Of a DNA stretch of 64,000 bases, positions 1 to 9,893 are shown piece by piece. Source of the DNA: Cherax quadricarinatus (taxonomy: Eukaryota; Arthropoda; Malacostraca; Decapoda; Parastacidae); assembly GCF_038502225.1 (NCBI RefSeq), contig NC_091293.1:3298289-3362288 (forward strand), given 5' to 3'. Position 1 is the stretch's first letter; each line of letters starts with the position of its first letter. The notes under the pieces are model-generated. The model saw nothing but the letters and a program-made list of their open reading frames with translations, searched no databases and was not told where the DNA came from. The position numbers and the translations under genes were made by a program.

Positions 1-753
1 AAACTGGGAAATGATTATTTACTCACAAATATTTGCTCCACTACCAGGTACCTGGAAGCAGTCCCTCTGCGTAAGATAACAGCTCGTGTAGTCTTAAGGG
101 TTTTGATGAGGTTCTTTTTTCGTGTTGGTTTTCCTCAAGCAGCACAAACAGATCAAGGGCCTAACTTTATCTCAAAGTCTTTTAGAAATGTTTTGAAGGG
201 ACTAAAAGTAGAGCCTCAGTGTTCAACTGTGTATCACTCTCCATCTCAAGGGGAAATAGAGAAATTACATCATACCCTCAAGACAATGATGCAAGCCTAT
301 GGTATAGACAATACTAACAACAGGGATGAAAGGATCCCTTTCTTTGTATTTGCTGAGTGGGGAAGCACTCTGGAATCTCTGAGCTATTGGCTTGGGGAGG
401 ATGGTAATGCTCCCCCATCGGAGCTTTTTCTCAGTTTCAGACACTGTTTGGCTCGTATGAGGTGGATGGTACCAGTGAACGTGCCCATCAACCAGACCAG
501 GATGATGTGGGACCATAATGTGGACCATGATACTCTGGAGGCTGGAGAGGAAGTGCTGATACTGGAGCCAATTCATGTGAAAATCTGTATGGCAAGTTGC
601 TGTGAGCTGAACATGTTGTGGGGGAAGTTCCCAGGGGTTAGATATAAAACCCACACCCCCAAGCAAGAAAAGAATGAGGATAGTGTACACAGTAACCGGT
701 TAAAGGGTTTGAAGTTATGTCAAAAATTCAGAGAGACCAATGTTCTAATGTAA
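1..753 (+). pseudogene. Degenerate Ty3/gypsy integrase (core and C-terminal part)
   Basis: Frame 1 is open from the first base of the window, so the fragment continues upstream; the ATG at 103 is internal. The reading resembles the catalytic core of a Ty3/gypsy integrase. There is a TRYLEAVPL-like strand near base 50, the second catalytic Asp in TDQG (near 150), and the Glu in the SQGEIEKLHHTLK helix (near 250-285). The first catalytic Asp position, just before the TRY motif, reads as Cys, so the enzyme would be inactive. The distal part, with VGDKVLV-like and HVNxLK-like features (residues of the 103-753 reading: EEVLILEP and HSNRLKGLK), looks like the C-terminal domain. An RT remnant of the same type follows only about 120 bases later. 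I infer this from motif recognition alone. Confidence 0.7.
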
Positions 754-795
754 TGTAAAGGGCTGCAAAACAATAATCTGTTTGAAATACCAAAA

Positions 796-1180
796 GTGTA
801 TTTAAGAAATAACATGTGTGTAAAAGATTTTGGGAAATGCATGCTTGGTTTTAATGAGAAAAATGTTGGAGAGTTGGCTCAGCCACCTTGGAACTTTATA
901 AAAGTTTGGGATGTCAGTAATGGGGAAAAGTTGAAACTCCATGAAGAAATTGTAAAGGAAGCTGAGCCAATTCAACAATTTTTGTGTGGGAAAAATCTGT
1001 ATGAAAAATTGGAGATGGAGGAAGAAGTGAAATTCTTCCACCACCAGTTTGTAGTGCTTAGTGAGAGTCAGTGGGCATTCCCATGCTTCATGGTTCCCAA
1101 ATTAGATGGCACCCTGGGCATAAACACTACCACAAAGTACATTTAACAACTAAGGTTTACAGGATTAGAAAGATTGATAC
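796..1180 (+). pseudogene. Degenerate Ty3/gypsy reverse transcriptase, N-terminal segment
   Basis: The reading 796-1146 ends in LSESQWAFPCFMVPKLDGT, which is the conserved N-terminal entry of Ty3/gypsy RT (SxSxWxSP...LVxKxDGT). It is preceded by a region like the usual linker (EEEVKFF upstream of the SES motif). The match continues in another frame to about base 1180 as a decayed DYRKVN...[12 protein letters not shown] stretch (HYHKVHLTTKVYRIRKIDTY), so at least one frameshift has occurred. The palm and the YxDD motif are absent. At 1181 a minus-strand LINE begins, and on its other side at 2714 only RNase H sequence remains. The LINE insertion was therefore accompanied or followed by loss of the central RT. 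Confidence 0.65.
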
Positions 1181-2713
1181 TTATCTGGAGTTTACCTGGA
1201 GTTTACCTGGAGAGAGTTTCGGGGGTCAATGCCCCCGCGGCCCGGTCTGTGACCAGGCCTCCTGGTGGATCAGCGAATGATCAACCAGGCTGTTGCTGCT
1301 GGCTGCACGCAAACCAACGTACGAGCCACAGCCCGGCTGATCAGGAACTGACTTTAGGTGCTTGTCCAGTGCCAGCTTGAAGACTGCCAGGGGTCTGTTG
1401 GTAATCCCCCTTATGTGTGCTGGGAGGCAGTTGAACAGTCTCGGGCCCCTGACACTTATTGTATGATCTCTTAACGTGCTAGTGACACCCCTGCTTTTCA
1501 TTGGGGGGATGGTGCATCGTCTGCCAAGTCTTTTGCTTTCGTAGTGAGTGATTTTCGTGTGCAAGTTCGGTACTAGTCCCTCTAGGATTTTCCAGGTGTA
1601 TATAATCATGTATCTCTCCCTCCTGCGTTCCAGGGAATACAGGTTTAGAAACCTCAAGCGCTCCCAGTAATTGAGGTGTTTTATCTCCGTTATGCGCGCC
1701 GTGAAAGTTCTCTGTACATTTTCTAGGTCGGCAATTTCACCTGCCTTGAAAGGTGCTGTTAGAGTGCAGCAATATTCCAGCCTAGATAGAACAAGTGACC
1801 TGAAGAGTGTCATCATGGGCTTGGCCTCCCTAGTTTTGAAGGTTCTCATTATCCATCCTGTCATTTTTCTAGCAGATGCGATTGATACAATGTTATGGTC
1901 CTTGAAGGTGAGATCCTCCGACATAATCACTCCCAGGTCTTTGACGTTGGTGTTTCGCTCTATTTTGTGGCCAGAATTTGTTTTGTACTCTGATGAAGAT
2001 TTAATTTCCTCATGTTTACCATATCTGAGTAATTGAAATTTCTCATCGTTGAACTTCATATTGTTTTCTGCAGCCCACTGAAAGATTTGGTTGATGTCCG
2101 CCTGGAGCCTTGCAGTGTCTGCAATGGAAGACACTGTCATGCAGATTCGGGTGTCATCTGCAAAGGAAGACACGGTGCTGTGGCTGACATCCTTGTCTAT
2201 GTCGGATATGAGGATGAGGAACAAGATGGGAGCTAGTACTGTGCCTTGTGGAACAGAGCTTTTCACCGTAGCTGCCTCGGACTTTACTCTGTTGACGACT
2301 ACTCTCTGTGTTCTGTTAGTGAGGAAATTATAGATCCATCGACCGACTTTTCCTGTTATTCCTTTAGCGCGCATTTTGTGCGCTATTACGCCATGGTCAC
2401 ACTTGTCGAAGGCTTTTGCAAAGTCTGTATATATTACATCTGCATTCTTTTTGTCTTCTAGTGCATTTAGGACCTTGTCGTAGTGATCCAGTAGTTGAGA
2501 CAGACAGGAGCGACCTGTTCTAAACCCATGTTGCCCTGGGTTGTGTAACTGATGGGTTTCTAGATGGGTGGTGATCTTGCTTCTTAGGACCCTTTCAAAG
2601 ATTTTTATGATATGGGATGTTAGTGCTATTGGTCTGTAGTTCTTTGCTGTTGCTTTACTGCCCCCTTTGTGGAGTGGGGCTATGTCTGTTGTTTTTAGTA
2701 ACTGAGGGACGAC
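1181..2713 (-). mobile_element. 5'-truncated non-LTR retrotransposon (LINE), 3' half
   Basis: This is a minus-strand copy of the LINE found at 21205-25528. On the minus strand it starts inside the RT domain at 2713, where similarity to the plus-strand copy (near 24008) stops abruptly. It ends at the short 11-bp tail repeat (CCAGGTAAACT in sense) near 1181-1210. The encoded RT runs from 2713 to a stop at 1226. It includes the YRPIALTS, TDFAKAFDKCDH, SSVPQGTVLAPILF and FADD motifs, and the translation is identical to the other copy through the TIPP motif. Unlike that copy, this one has six rather than seven bases in the C/G run at about 1505, so its C-terminal part stays in frame. It interrupts the old gypsy RT. 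I see no clear target duplication. Confidence 0.9.
1226..2713 (-). pseudogene. LINE ORF2 C-terminal fragment (reverse transcriptase)
   Basis: This is about 495 codons of an ORF2 lacking the endonuclease and the start of RT. The RT catalytic motif FADD, the SVPQGT fingers/palm motif and the whole thumb and C-terminal region up to a natural stop are intact. The reading opens nine bases into flanking DNA (MHL at 2714-2722), which is chance and not a start codon. Without endonuclease or promoter it is a dead-on-arrival 5' truncation, the usual product of incomplete target-primed reverse transcription. Protein identity with the copy at 24008-25200 suggests a recent insertion. Confidence 0.85.
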
Positions 2714-3195
2714 GAGATGCAAACATTTTAAATAAACTAAAACATGGGGCAGGAAGATGTGATTTCCATGGCCTGTGTTCCAGTACCATTTTAATGTGTG
2801 TAATGCAAATTGTGTTCATTGTGTGCTTAAAATTTATGTGTGAGATGGAACATGATGGTATTTGTGTAAACTTGATGTATCTAACCTGGGTGCAAAGAGA
2901 TGTCTTTGGTGTTTGTTGTTGTACTGCGAGAGGTTGCAGAACTGTTACTATCTATGAACAACCTTCTAAGTTTAAATGTCAACATTTTACCACAGGAAAG
3001 AAAATTTTCATTTTGAGGCTGGCTATTCAGCATTTGTACATGTCTCAGGATCTCTTCATCCTGTTCCTGTGTATAGTGGCTAAAATCAGACTCTTAAAAT
3101 GGGCTTTGTTCCTACAGCCTTTTAATTTGGAAGCCAAATATATAAAAGGCTCAGAGAATGTGGTTGCTGATGCTCTCTCTAGATGTTTCATGTAG
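2714..3195 (+). pseudogene. Degenerate Ty3/gypsy RNase H remnant
   Basis: The plus-strand reading ending at 3195 finishes with LKWALFLQPFNLEAKYIKGSENVVADALSR, the typical end of the Ty3/gypsy RNase H domain (RWxLxLQ...IKGxxNxxADALSR). A weaker LAIQHLYM-like helix is visible near 3020. The part between 2714 and about 2960 has no clear match. Together with the integrase at 1-753 and the RT entry at 1050-1180 it belongs to one decayed element, with RNase H as the last domain before a non-coding 3' region. Confidence 0.65.
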
Positions 3196-4087
3196 ATGCA
3201 TGGTGCGTACTTTGTACATAGTGTTTGTCTTGTGCTGACCTTGTTGTTTTTGCAGTGGTGAACTCTCGGCGAGCCTTAGTACTCTCTACCAGCCATCTGA
3301 CTGTGAAGGAGTCGAGTCAGAGCCAAAAGTGTGACGAGGGTCAGGGTGTACGTAAATGTGAGTTGAGGCAGTGGTTGACCACCTTCGGTAACATGAGACG
3401 TTCAGGAAGGTATGTGATGTTGTGTCTTGGTGTGCTCTATATACAAAACGGCCCAACGATTTGCCTTTGTGGTCCCTTGGACCCCTCCATGTTCTATGTC
3501 AGCCTCCTCTTCATAAGTTTGGAGGATCTGTGTGGAGTGGGACCTCGGAAGATGGGCTTGAGTGCCTGACCATGTTAAGGATCGTGAGTGTTGACTGGAA
3601 GTCTCACTGTTTGGTTCGGCCACCAAGTGAGAGACACCTTGACATGTTTTGTGAAGTTTCCTGCCTGGTGTACACCTGACTGCTTTGGGTTTGGCTCTAC
3701 TCTCGTCTCCTGATCAGGAAGATGCCACCCTGGAGTACCAGTTGCTTGCTGGATTACCGTAGCAGAGGCACAAGCCTGTTGGTGCAGGCTTTCACAGTGA
3801 ACATTGTGTGCAATTCTTGCATTGTAATGTGTATTGTTTTTAAAAGCCACTAAAATTGTAAATAGTTACACACTTGAGTATATGGGTATAGTTAAAATGC
3901 TTTTCTATAAAAAAATCTGCAATCTGTTGTAAATAACAGTAAAGTGAAGAGTAGTTATGGTGCTGGGAAATAAGTAGCATTTCTAGTAATCTTGTTTACC
4001 GCCTTCAGACTTTAGCAATATACTTTTTACTAGCCGTATCCTGAGGGACACGGCTAGCTTTTGTGAGACTTCGTCTGGAGGTGGGGG
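3196..4087. other. Non-coding 3' region of the decayed gypsy element
   Basis: I see no convincing coding region here; the short open frames lack recognisable motifs. A perfect stem CTAGCCGT / ACGGCTAG (about 4030-4059) forms a small hairpin. A purine-rich run (GGAGGTGGGGG, about 4076-4087) directly precedes TGTTATGGGG at 4088. That arrangement resembles a polypurine tract followed by the start of a 3' LTR. Confidence 0.4.
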
Positions 4088-4693
4088 TGTTATGGGGCTA
4101 TAGGACCCAACATGTATTTATAAGTAACAGTTACTCTGGAATACCTAATTATATTGAATTGATGGGGACTCAGTTCTAAATGTCATAAGGGCTGATCAAC
4201 CTTATGACTGAGAGGCAGCTGGGTCAAGCCTATTTTTCTCAATATAATAGGTTATACTATAGACACATAAACACACAATTTAAATAAGTAGTTTATAAAG
4301 TTGTATTTCTTTTTGTAAAAGTAAAATTAAGGTGTGGTAGAATTGGGGTAACTGGAGAATTGTGCTTGGCAACAGTCTTTTGTTTTGGTGGGAGGAGCTT
4401 AGCCAGGCTCTCTCTCTCTCTCCCTCTCTCTGACTCTCTTTCTCTGTGGCTGACCTTCATCCTGGCAGGATCTCTGGGTCCTTCTTCTATCTTTTGGGGC
4501 AGTATGTGTGCTCCAGGGGTGAGTGTTTATAATTTAAGTTGTGGCCACCATTCCCAGGGTGACTAAAGTGTGTCAAAACACTGGTTAGCCCAGAGTTATG
4601 TCAAGAAGAGAGAAGGACAAAAGTTAATAAGATACACCATGTGGGAGAACAGCTATGGAGTGTGTAGATCTTTGTTTTTAAAGTGTGAGGCTG
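4088..4693 (+). repeat. Putative 3' LTR of the decayed gypsy element, left part
   Basis: It starts with TG directly after a purine tract and follows the RNase H remnant, as a 3' LTR would. It contains a pyrimidine-rich (CT)n stretch at about 4410-4447. The sequence is interrupted at 4693/4694 by the younger gypsy element and would resume at 9041. A possible LTR end in TTTACA lies near 9108. No partner 5' LTR is in the window, so the limits are inferred and uncertain. Confidence 0.35.
4689..4693. repeat. Target site duplication GGCTG, left copy
   Basis: GGCTG lies immediately before the TG of the left LTR. The same five bases follow the CA of the right LTR at 9041-9045. Five-base duplications are typical of Ty3/gypsy integrases. 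Confidence 0.9.
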
Positions 4694-5032
4694 TGTTGTG
4701 ATAGAAACACAGGCCTTATCTCTAGGCTTTATTGAACATAGAATCTTCATAGTACTTCTGCAACAACAAAATATAATGACTAGTACATCTAATAATAGCT
4801 TCTACAGGGATGGTGATGTCTTGCATATGTCAAGAGAAAAGTTATAACTACAGGCCACATATTTAAACTCACCATGTAATCTGCATCGCTGATAAATGGA
4901 TAAAGTAGGAGAGAATCACACACCATGTGTTGGTGCCCATGACACACACCAAACTGTTGTTGTTGTTAAGGGCCCCTAGAGGTGGTGCAGTATTATCCTG
5001 CTGCTGCTCCCCACAGGACCAGTATCACTACA
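4694..5032 (-). repeat. 3' LTR of the complete gypsy element
   Basis: This 339-bp LTR starts TG and ends CA in either reading and matches 8702-9040 with a constant offset of 4008. In sense orientation it carries U3, a TATA-like TATATTTT, an AATAAA signal and a short U5. It follows the polypurine tract by one base. Confidence 0.95.
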
Positions 5033-5033
5033 A

Positions 5034-5045
5034 TCTCCCCCTTCT
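5034..5045 (-). promoter_or_regulatory. Polypurine tract of the complete gypsy element
   Basis: In sense the run reads AGAAGGGGGAGA, one base before the TG of the 3' LTR. It is the expected RNase H-resistant primer for plus-strand DNA synthesis. Confidence 0.85.
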
Positions 5046-5051
5046 AAAATA

Positions 5052-8000
5052 TCAGAGACAGTAATCTCCCAAACTGTTAGGTGGGCGACGTACACGTCCC
5101 GACCTTCGTAGCCCTTGAGCCTCTTCACCAGGTTCGATATTTTCCAGCGGGGTTTGATTAACTGCTGGAGCAGAATCCTCTATTTCCATAGGGGTAGTCT
5201 CAAGGGGCTTTCCAGGAGAAAACGAAGCATCTTTCACATCTATTGGTGTATCTTGAGATTCCACACTAATAGGGATTTCAACTGGGGCTAAATGTCTTGT
5301 AGATACTGTAGTCTCTTCACCATTTTGGTAGCGAATGTGGGCGTAATGTGGATTAGCTTGCAGGAGCTCTACCTCTTCCACTAAAGGATCCGTCTTGTTC
5401 ATCCTACGGTGACTCTTCAGGAGAACGGGTCCAGGATGACATAACCAAGTGGGCACAGAGGCTCCCGTAGAGGAACGACGTGAATAGTTGAGGAGTCTTT
5501 CATGAGGGGTTGCATTAGTAGCTGTGCACAGCAGTGATCTAATAGAGTGAAGAGCATCAGGTAGGACAGTTTGCCAGTGTTGAACAGGTAGATTGCGCGA
5601 CTTTAATGTCATTGTAACTGCCTTCCATATAGTACCATTGAACCGCTCCACTTGACCATTGCCTTGAGGGTTGTAGCTTGTTGTTCTGCTGCAGGCAATA
5701 CCTTTGCTAGCCAAAAACTCCTGAAGTTCGTTACTCATGAACGAGGATCCCCTGTCTGAATGGATATAAGCTGGCATACCAAAAATAGAGAACAACTGTG
5801 AAAGACAACTAATAACAGTTGAAGCAGCCATATTTGCACAGGGGAATACAAAGGGAAACCTTGAATATTCATCTACTATGTTAAGGAAATACCTATTCTG
5901 ATTTGTGCTTGGTAGAGGTCCTTTGAAATCTATATTCAATCTTTCGAAAGGCTGGGTGGATTTTATGAGATGAGTCTTCTCTGGCTGATGAAAGTTTGGC
6001 TTGCACTCTGCACATACTCTGCATGCTCTGATCACTTGTCGCACATCTTCCACTGAGTAGGGCATGTTCTTTGATTTGACAAAATGGTACAGGCGTGTAA
6101 CTCCTGGGTGACACAAAGCCTTGTGGAGAGCTGAGAGTGATTGCAAATCATGACATGCTGCTCCACAGTGGGACCTAGAGAATGCATCAGGTGAGATGTT
6201 CTCTTGACCCGGTCGGTACAGAATATCAAAGTCATAACACGATAGTTCCATCCTCCAGCGTAATATCTTGTCATTCTTTATCTTACTTTTGTGCCTCTTG
6301 TCGAACATATACATCACGGACCGTTGGTCAGTCCTTATGGTGAAATGTCTACCAGTTAAATAATGCCTCCAGTGGCGAACTGCTTCTATGATGGCCTGGG
6401 CTTCCTTTTCTACAGCAGCATAACATTTCTCTGATCCTTGAAAAGTTCTCGAAAAGAAGGCTACTGGTCGTCCTGCCTGAGATAAGACTGCAGCAATGGC
6501 AATGTCAGATGCATCCGTTTCCACTTCGAATGGTAGGGACTCATCAATGGCTTGAACTACTGAGTTTTCAATGTCCTGTTTGAGAGTATGGAAAGCGGCT
6601 TCTGCTTCCTTTGTCACAGGAAATGTGGTAGCACTCAATGGGCGGACTTTACTTGAATAGTTGTAGATCCATTGTGAGTAATAAGCAAAGAGACCAAGAG
6701 TTCTTCGGAGTGACTTTTTGTCTTGAGGCATTGGAAGTTCCCGTAGAGGTCGTAGTCGTTCAGGGTCTGGGAATATTGAACCTCCTTCCACTACATAACC
6801 AAGGATGCTAAGCCTTTTAGTTGAAAAAGTGCACTTTTCCTCATTGTAACTGATATTTTTCTTCTTGGCGGCTTCCAAAAACTTATCAAGGTTTGCATCA
6901 TGTTCCTCCTGGGTCTTGCCACAAATGGTAACATTATCTAAATACGCGTAGGTTCCCATGAGTTGCTCTTCCTGAATGAGTGAATCCATAATTCGTTGGA
7001 AGCAGGCTACCCCATTGGTGACTCCAAAAGGGACTCTGGTAAACTGATACAGGCCATCACTAGCCTGAAACGCTGTGTATGGTTTATCTTCATTCCTTAT
7101 AGGGACTTGATGATAGGCACTCTGCAGATCAATTGTGCTAAACACGTAGTACTGAGCAATTTTGTTCACTGTATCGTCAATTCGAGGTAGAGGGTACCCA
7201 TCAAGAAGTGTAAATTTGTTGATTGTCTCAGAGTAATCGATAGCCAGTCTCCGTTTCCTATAACCATCTTTAACAACAACAACCTGTGCACGCCAAGGGG
7301 AATCACTCGGTTCTATAATACCCTCCTTCAGCAGCCTCTGAGTTTCTTTCTCAATGAACATCCGATCCTCATAAGAATAGCGGCGTGACTTAGCTGATAT
7401 AGGATGGCAATCCGCGGTAAGATTTGCAAACAGCTTTGGTGGGTCTACCCTTAAAGTGCTAAGTCCACAGACAACAAGAGGAGGCAGTTCACCTCCATAT
7501 GTTAAGGTGACACTACCATGCAGCTTCTGAAAGTCCTGACCAAGGATAACATCAGAGCACAGTTGTGGCAGAATAGCTAAATGTACATCTTGATAATCCT
7601 TTCCATTAACTCTGAGATTTACCTTACAAAACCCTAAGGTCTGAATAGAGAGAGATGTTGATGCCATGGAAACGGTACCTGATGAGTGATGTAGAGTCAA
7701 GGAGAGCCGTTTAACTAAGTCAAGGTTGATGAAACTCTCTGAGCTGCCACTATCAATAAGACCATCTACTTCTGTTCCTTTGATGAATACTTTCACAACT
7801 GCCTTTGACAGTGAAATTGGAGTAGCCGCAGAAGTCACTGTTGCTAGAGTCGCATGATCACTGGAATGTGTGGAGGCAATAGCTCTTGTTGATGCATTAG
7901 CACGACATACTTTAGCAAAGTGACCTTTCTTGTGGCATTTATGGCACATTGCTTCACGAGCAGGACACTTTGGACGTGGATGTCTTGAAAAACCACAAAA

Positions 8001-8639
8001 GAAACACACCGTACCTGCTGCTGCTGTCACTGAGGCAGGTTCCCCAGTAACTTCATTGCAAGAGTCTTGGTCAGGAATTGCAGCACTTACCACTCGAGAA
8101 GGCTGAGTGGTACTGTATACTTCAGAATTCTTCTGGGCTGAATCTAGAGCTCTTGCCTGGTCAAAGGCAGCGGCTAAGTCGAGAGTTTTATTCTCCAATA
8201 AACGCTGCCTTATTATTGGTGATTGCAGGCCACTGATAAAAGCATCCCTGATGGACTCTTCACAATACTGAGCAGCTGTCACTGCTTGGAAGTGACAGTC
8301 CTTACCTAAAATTTTCAGTGCTTGAAAGTATTCCTCTAAGGACTCATCAATCTGCTGGCGGCGAGTTGCAAGGCGATAGCGTGCAAAGATTTCATTTGTA
8401 GGTTTAATATACTGAGACTTGAGGGTTTTGATAGCATCTTCGTAGGTATTACACTCAGAAATAGCCTCATATATCTTAGGTGACACAAAATTGATGAGCA
8501 GACTTAGTTTATCTAGATCTTCTTTAGGAAGGGCTCCCAAGAAGTTTTCGAAAGTCTTAAACCAGTGCTTCCATTCCTGAGCAGCCGTTGATAAGCTGGG
8601 GTCACAGTCTAGCCTCTCAGGTTTCAGTAAACGCTCCAT
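5052..8639 (-). CDS. Gag-Pol polyprotein of Ty3/gypsy retrotransposon (1195 aa)
   Basis: This single ORF starts at the ATG 63 bases downstream of the 5' LTR. Gag: capsid-like helices cover residues 1-170, followed by two CX2CX4HX4C zinc knuckles at 212-225 and 232-245. Protease: the active-site triad is DSG at 296-298. RT: the catalytic Asp 504 lies in [12 protein letters not shown], and the YxDD box reads YLDN at 566-569, with Asn for the second Asp. RNase H: Asp709, Glu746 and Asp771 are the apparent acidic residues, ending in PDAFSR at 817-822. Integrase: an HHCC finger uses H839, H844, C873 and C876, and the catalytic triad is D904, D962, E998 with DD35E spacing. The C-terminus is basic and proline-rich. 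All domains are in one frame with no separate gag stop. The order is the normal PR-RT-RH-IN. Full length suggests function, apart from the YLDN question. Confidence 0.95.
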   Translation of the reverse strand: MERLLKPERLDCDPSLSTAAQEWKHWFKTFENFLGALPKEDLDKLSLLINFVSPKIYEAISECNTYEDAIKTLKSQYIKPTNEIFARYRLATRRQQIDESLEEYFQALKILGKDCHFQAVTAAQYCEESIRDAFISGLQSPIIRQRLLENKTLDLAAAFDQARALDSAQKNSEVYSTTQPSRVVSAAIPDQDSCNEVTGEPASVTAAAGTVCFFCGFSRHPRPKCPAREAMCHKCHKKGHFAKVCRANASTRAIASTHSSDHATLATVTSAATPISLSKAVVKVFIKGTEVDGLIDSGSSESFINLDLVKRLSLTLHHSSGTVSMASTSLSIQTLGFCKVNLRVNGKDYQDVHLAILPQLCSDVILGQDFQKLHGSVTLTYGGELPPLVVCGLSTLRVDPPKLFANLTADCHPISAKSRRYSYEDRMFIEKETQRLLKEGIIEPSDSPWRAQVVVVKDGYRKRRLAIDYSETINKFTLLDGYPLPRIDDTVNKIAQYYVFSTIDLQSAYHQVPIRNEDKPYTAFQASDGLYQFTRVPFGVTNGVACFQRIMDSLIQEEQLMGTYAYLDNVTICGKTQEEHDANLDKFLEAAKKKNISYNEEKCTFSTKRLSILGYVVEGGSIFPDPERLRPLRELPMPQDKKSLRRTLGLFAYYSQWIYNYSSKVRPLSATTFPVTKEAEAAFHTLKQDIENSVVQAIDESLPFEVETDASDIAIAAVLSQAGRPVAFFSRTFQGSEKCYAAVEKEAQAIIEAVRHWRHYLTGRHFTIRTDQRSVMYMFDKRHKSKIKNDKILRWRMELSCYDFDILYRPGQENISPDAFSRSHCGAACHDLQSLSALHKALCHPGVTRLYHFVKSKNMPYSVEDVRQVIRACRVCAECKPNFHQPEKTHLIKSTQPFERLNIDFKGPLPSTNQNRYFLNIVDEYSRFPFVFPCANMAASTVISCLSQLFSIFGMPAYIHSDRGSSFMSNELQEFLASKGIACSRTTSYNPQGNGQVERFNGTIWKAVTMTLKSRNLPVQHWQTVLPDALHSIRSLLCTATNATPHERLLNYSRRSSTGASVPTWLCHPGPVLLKSHRRMNKTDPLVEEVELLQANPHYAHIRYQNGEETTVSTRHLAPVEIPISVESQDTPIDVKDASFSPGKPLETTPMEIEDSAPAVNQTPLENIEPGEEAQGLRRSGRVRRPPNSLGDYCL

Positions 8640-8682
8640 GTTGTGATGTAGTCTAGCGCAGGATCACCACCAGGTAGCCCAG

Positions 8683-8700
8683 GATTCTATGTTCAATAAA
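8683..8700 (-). promoter_or_regulatory. Probable self-priming primer-binding site
   Basis: In sense this reads TTTATTGAACATAGAATC and begins one base after the 5' LTR, where a tRNA PBS normally sits. It is the perfect reverse complement of 18 bases inside the LTR (8736-8753). A TATA-like box (8776-8783) places transcription start about 30 bases downstream, at 8753, so the RNA 5' end would itself be the complementary 18-mer. This is the geometry of the Tf1/sushi self-priming mechanism. The role is inferred; the complementarity is seen directly. Confidence 0.7.
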
Positions 8701-8701
8701 T

Positions 8702-9040
8702 TGTTGTGATAGAAACACAGGCCTTATCTCTAGGCTTTATTGAACATAGAATCTTCATAGTACTTCTGCAACAACAAAATATAATGACTAGTACATCTAA
8801 TAATAGCTTCTACAGGGATGGTGATGTCTTGCATATGTCAAGAGAAAAGTTATAACTACAGGCCACATATTTAAACTCACCATGTAATCTGCATCGCTGA
8901 TAAATGGATAAAGTAGGAGAGAATCACACACCATGTGTTGGTGCCCATGACACACACCAAACTGTTGTTGTTGTTAAGGGCCCCTAGAGGTGGTGCAGTA
9001 TTATCCTGCTGCTGCTCCCCACAGGACCAGTATCACTACA
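8702..9040 (-). repeat. 5' LTR of the complete gypsy element, with promoter
   Basis: This is the 339-bp partner of 4694-5032. In sense, U3 runs from 9040 to about 8754. TATATTTT lies at 8783-8776, about 30 bases before the proposed RNA start at 8753. AATAAA (8741-8736) lies inside R, and the LTR ends at 8702. Because the AATAAA is so close to the start it would be ignored in the 5' LTR and used in the 3' LTR. Confidence 0.9.
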
Positions 9041-9045
9041 GGCTG
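9041..9045. repeat. Target site duplication GGCTG, right copy
   Basis: It matches 4689-4693 and directly follows the LTR. Removing one copy and the element rejoins the flanking putative LTR sequence. Confidence 0.9.
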
Positions 9046-9649
9046 TAATTGTATATTCTGTACATATCTATTGAGAATACAGTTATATTTTTATAGTAGT
9101 AGTTTACATAACCTGTGAAGAGGGCTGGTGAGAGGATATCAGACACTCAGGATGATCAGCCATGATGTAAGTATTACCCCTAGACAGATAAGGCCATTAA
9201 GTAAAAAGCTACCCCACACTAGAACATGTAGTGAGAACCTTACTATCAAAGTAATAAGGGACAAACCAACGTAACAATTACTATTTGTGTAAATTATACT
9301 GTAAACCATTTCCATACTTTTCCTCTCTGCAACGGCAAACATAGTCGGAGTATTATTGATGCATAAACAGGTCATCTGTTGTTGATTTGTAAAAAGTATT
9401 ACTTTGAAAGCTGTAAGTCAACTCATGAAAGGTGTTTGAAGTGTGATCATCCTCGCATGTTGTTGTTCTATTATTGATGGTTCCAATATGTATTCACGAG
9501 AATTCTTGGTTATCTGTAACATAGTGCATAAAGTTATTTTTTTATCTGATTATTTTTCTCTAATATTAGTATTCAGTGTAATAATTAGTCTGAGTAGAAA
9601 TAAGGTTTGTAGAGGTGAGTTCACCTCCTGTTGTAGGAGTGTTGGGAAG
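9046..9649. other. Flank of the old LTR, then unassigned DNA
   Basis: Up to about 9108 this is the likely continuation of the putative LTR that begins at 4088 (AT-rich, ending in TTTACA). The remainder is AT-rich and I see no gene or repeat in it. Confidence 0.3.
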
Positions 9650-9893
9650 AGCTTGCATACACGAGTGGGAATTCTGTTCAAACAATGGAGGGAAGCACGA
9701 GGAGAAGAAATTTGTAGACTAGCCTCCACTCCCGCTCTTGAGTCATATAATGACCCCAACAACATGCTCATTGGAGAAGCCAGGTATAGATACTCAAAAA
9801 TCAGGGACAAAGGGATTAATGTACAATTGCTATGGATCCCATCACACACTGGATTACTCCTTCATGATGAAGTTGATATGCTAACCAAGAAGA
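9650..9893 (+). pseudogene. LINE ORF2 RNase H domain remnant, 5' part
   Basis: The reading contains a typical LINE-encoded RNase H end: an ALESYNDPNNMLIGEARYRYSKIRDKG helix region followed by the strand VQLLWIPSHTG and LHDEVDMLTKK, corresponding to the WxPSHxGxxGNExAD motif. The normal Gly-Asn before Glu is His-Asp here. The frame is interrupted at 9893 by an inserted LINE tail and resumes in frame at 10422 with LTKKSTQKK. Upstream of about 9650 no RT sequence is recognisable, so this is a 5'-truncated and decayed copy. Confidence 0.65.
9881..9893. repeat. 13-bp target site duplication, left copy
   Basis: CTAACCAAGAAGA occurs here and again at 10422-10434, bracketing the inserted LINE tail. 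The host reading frame LTKK is duplicated with it. Confidence 0.85.

Larger units (their letters stand above)
4694..9040 (-). mobile_element. Complete Ty3/gypsy LTR retrotransposon
   Basis: The element is 4,347 bp on the minus strand. It has 339-bp LTRs at 4694-5032 and 8702-9040 that look identical base for base, a GGCTG target duplication, a polypurine tract, and one uninterrupted Gag-Pol ORF. A priming site made of an inverted repeat of R replaces an obvious tRNA-complementary PBS. There is no envelope ORF: the Gag-Pol stop is only about 20 bases from the 3' LTR. Identical LTRs, an intact ORF and an intact target duplication point to a very recent and possibly active insertion, landing in an older putative LTR. 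Confidence 0.95.

Noticed and set aside
2033..2461. Plus-strand ORFs opposite the truncated LINE
   Set aside because: They are antisense shadows of the minus-strand RT; the same shadows appear opposite the LINE at 24252-24680.
9139..9375. Small minus-strand ORF with hydrophobic segments
   Set aside because: It is short, in AT-rich DNA, with no motif or context; chance is the likelier explanation.
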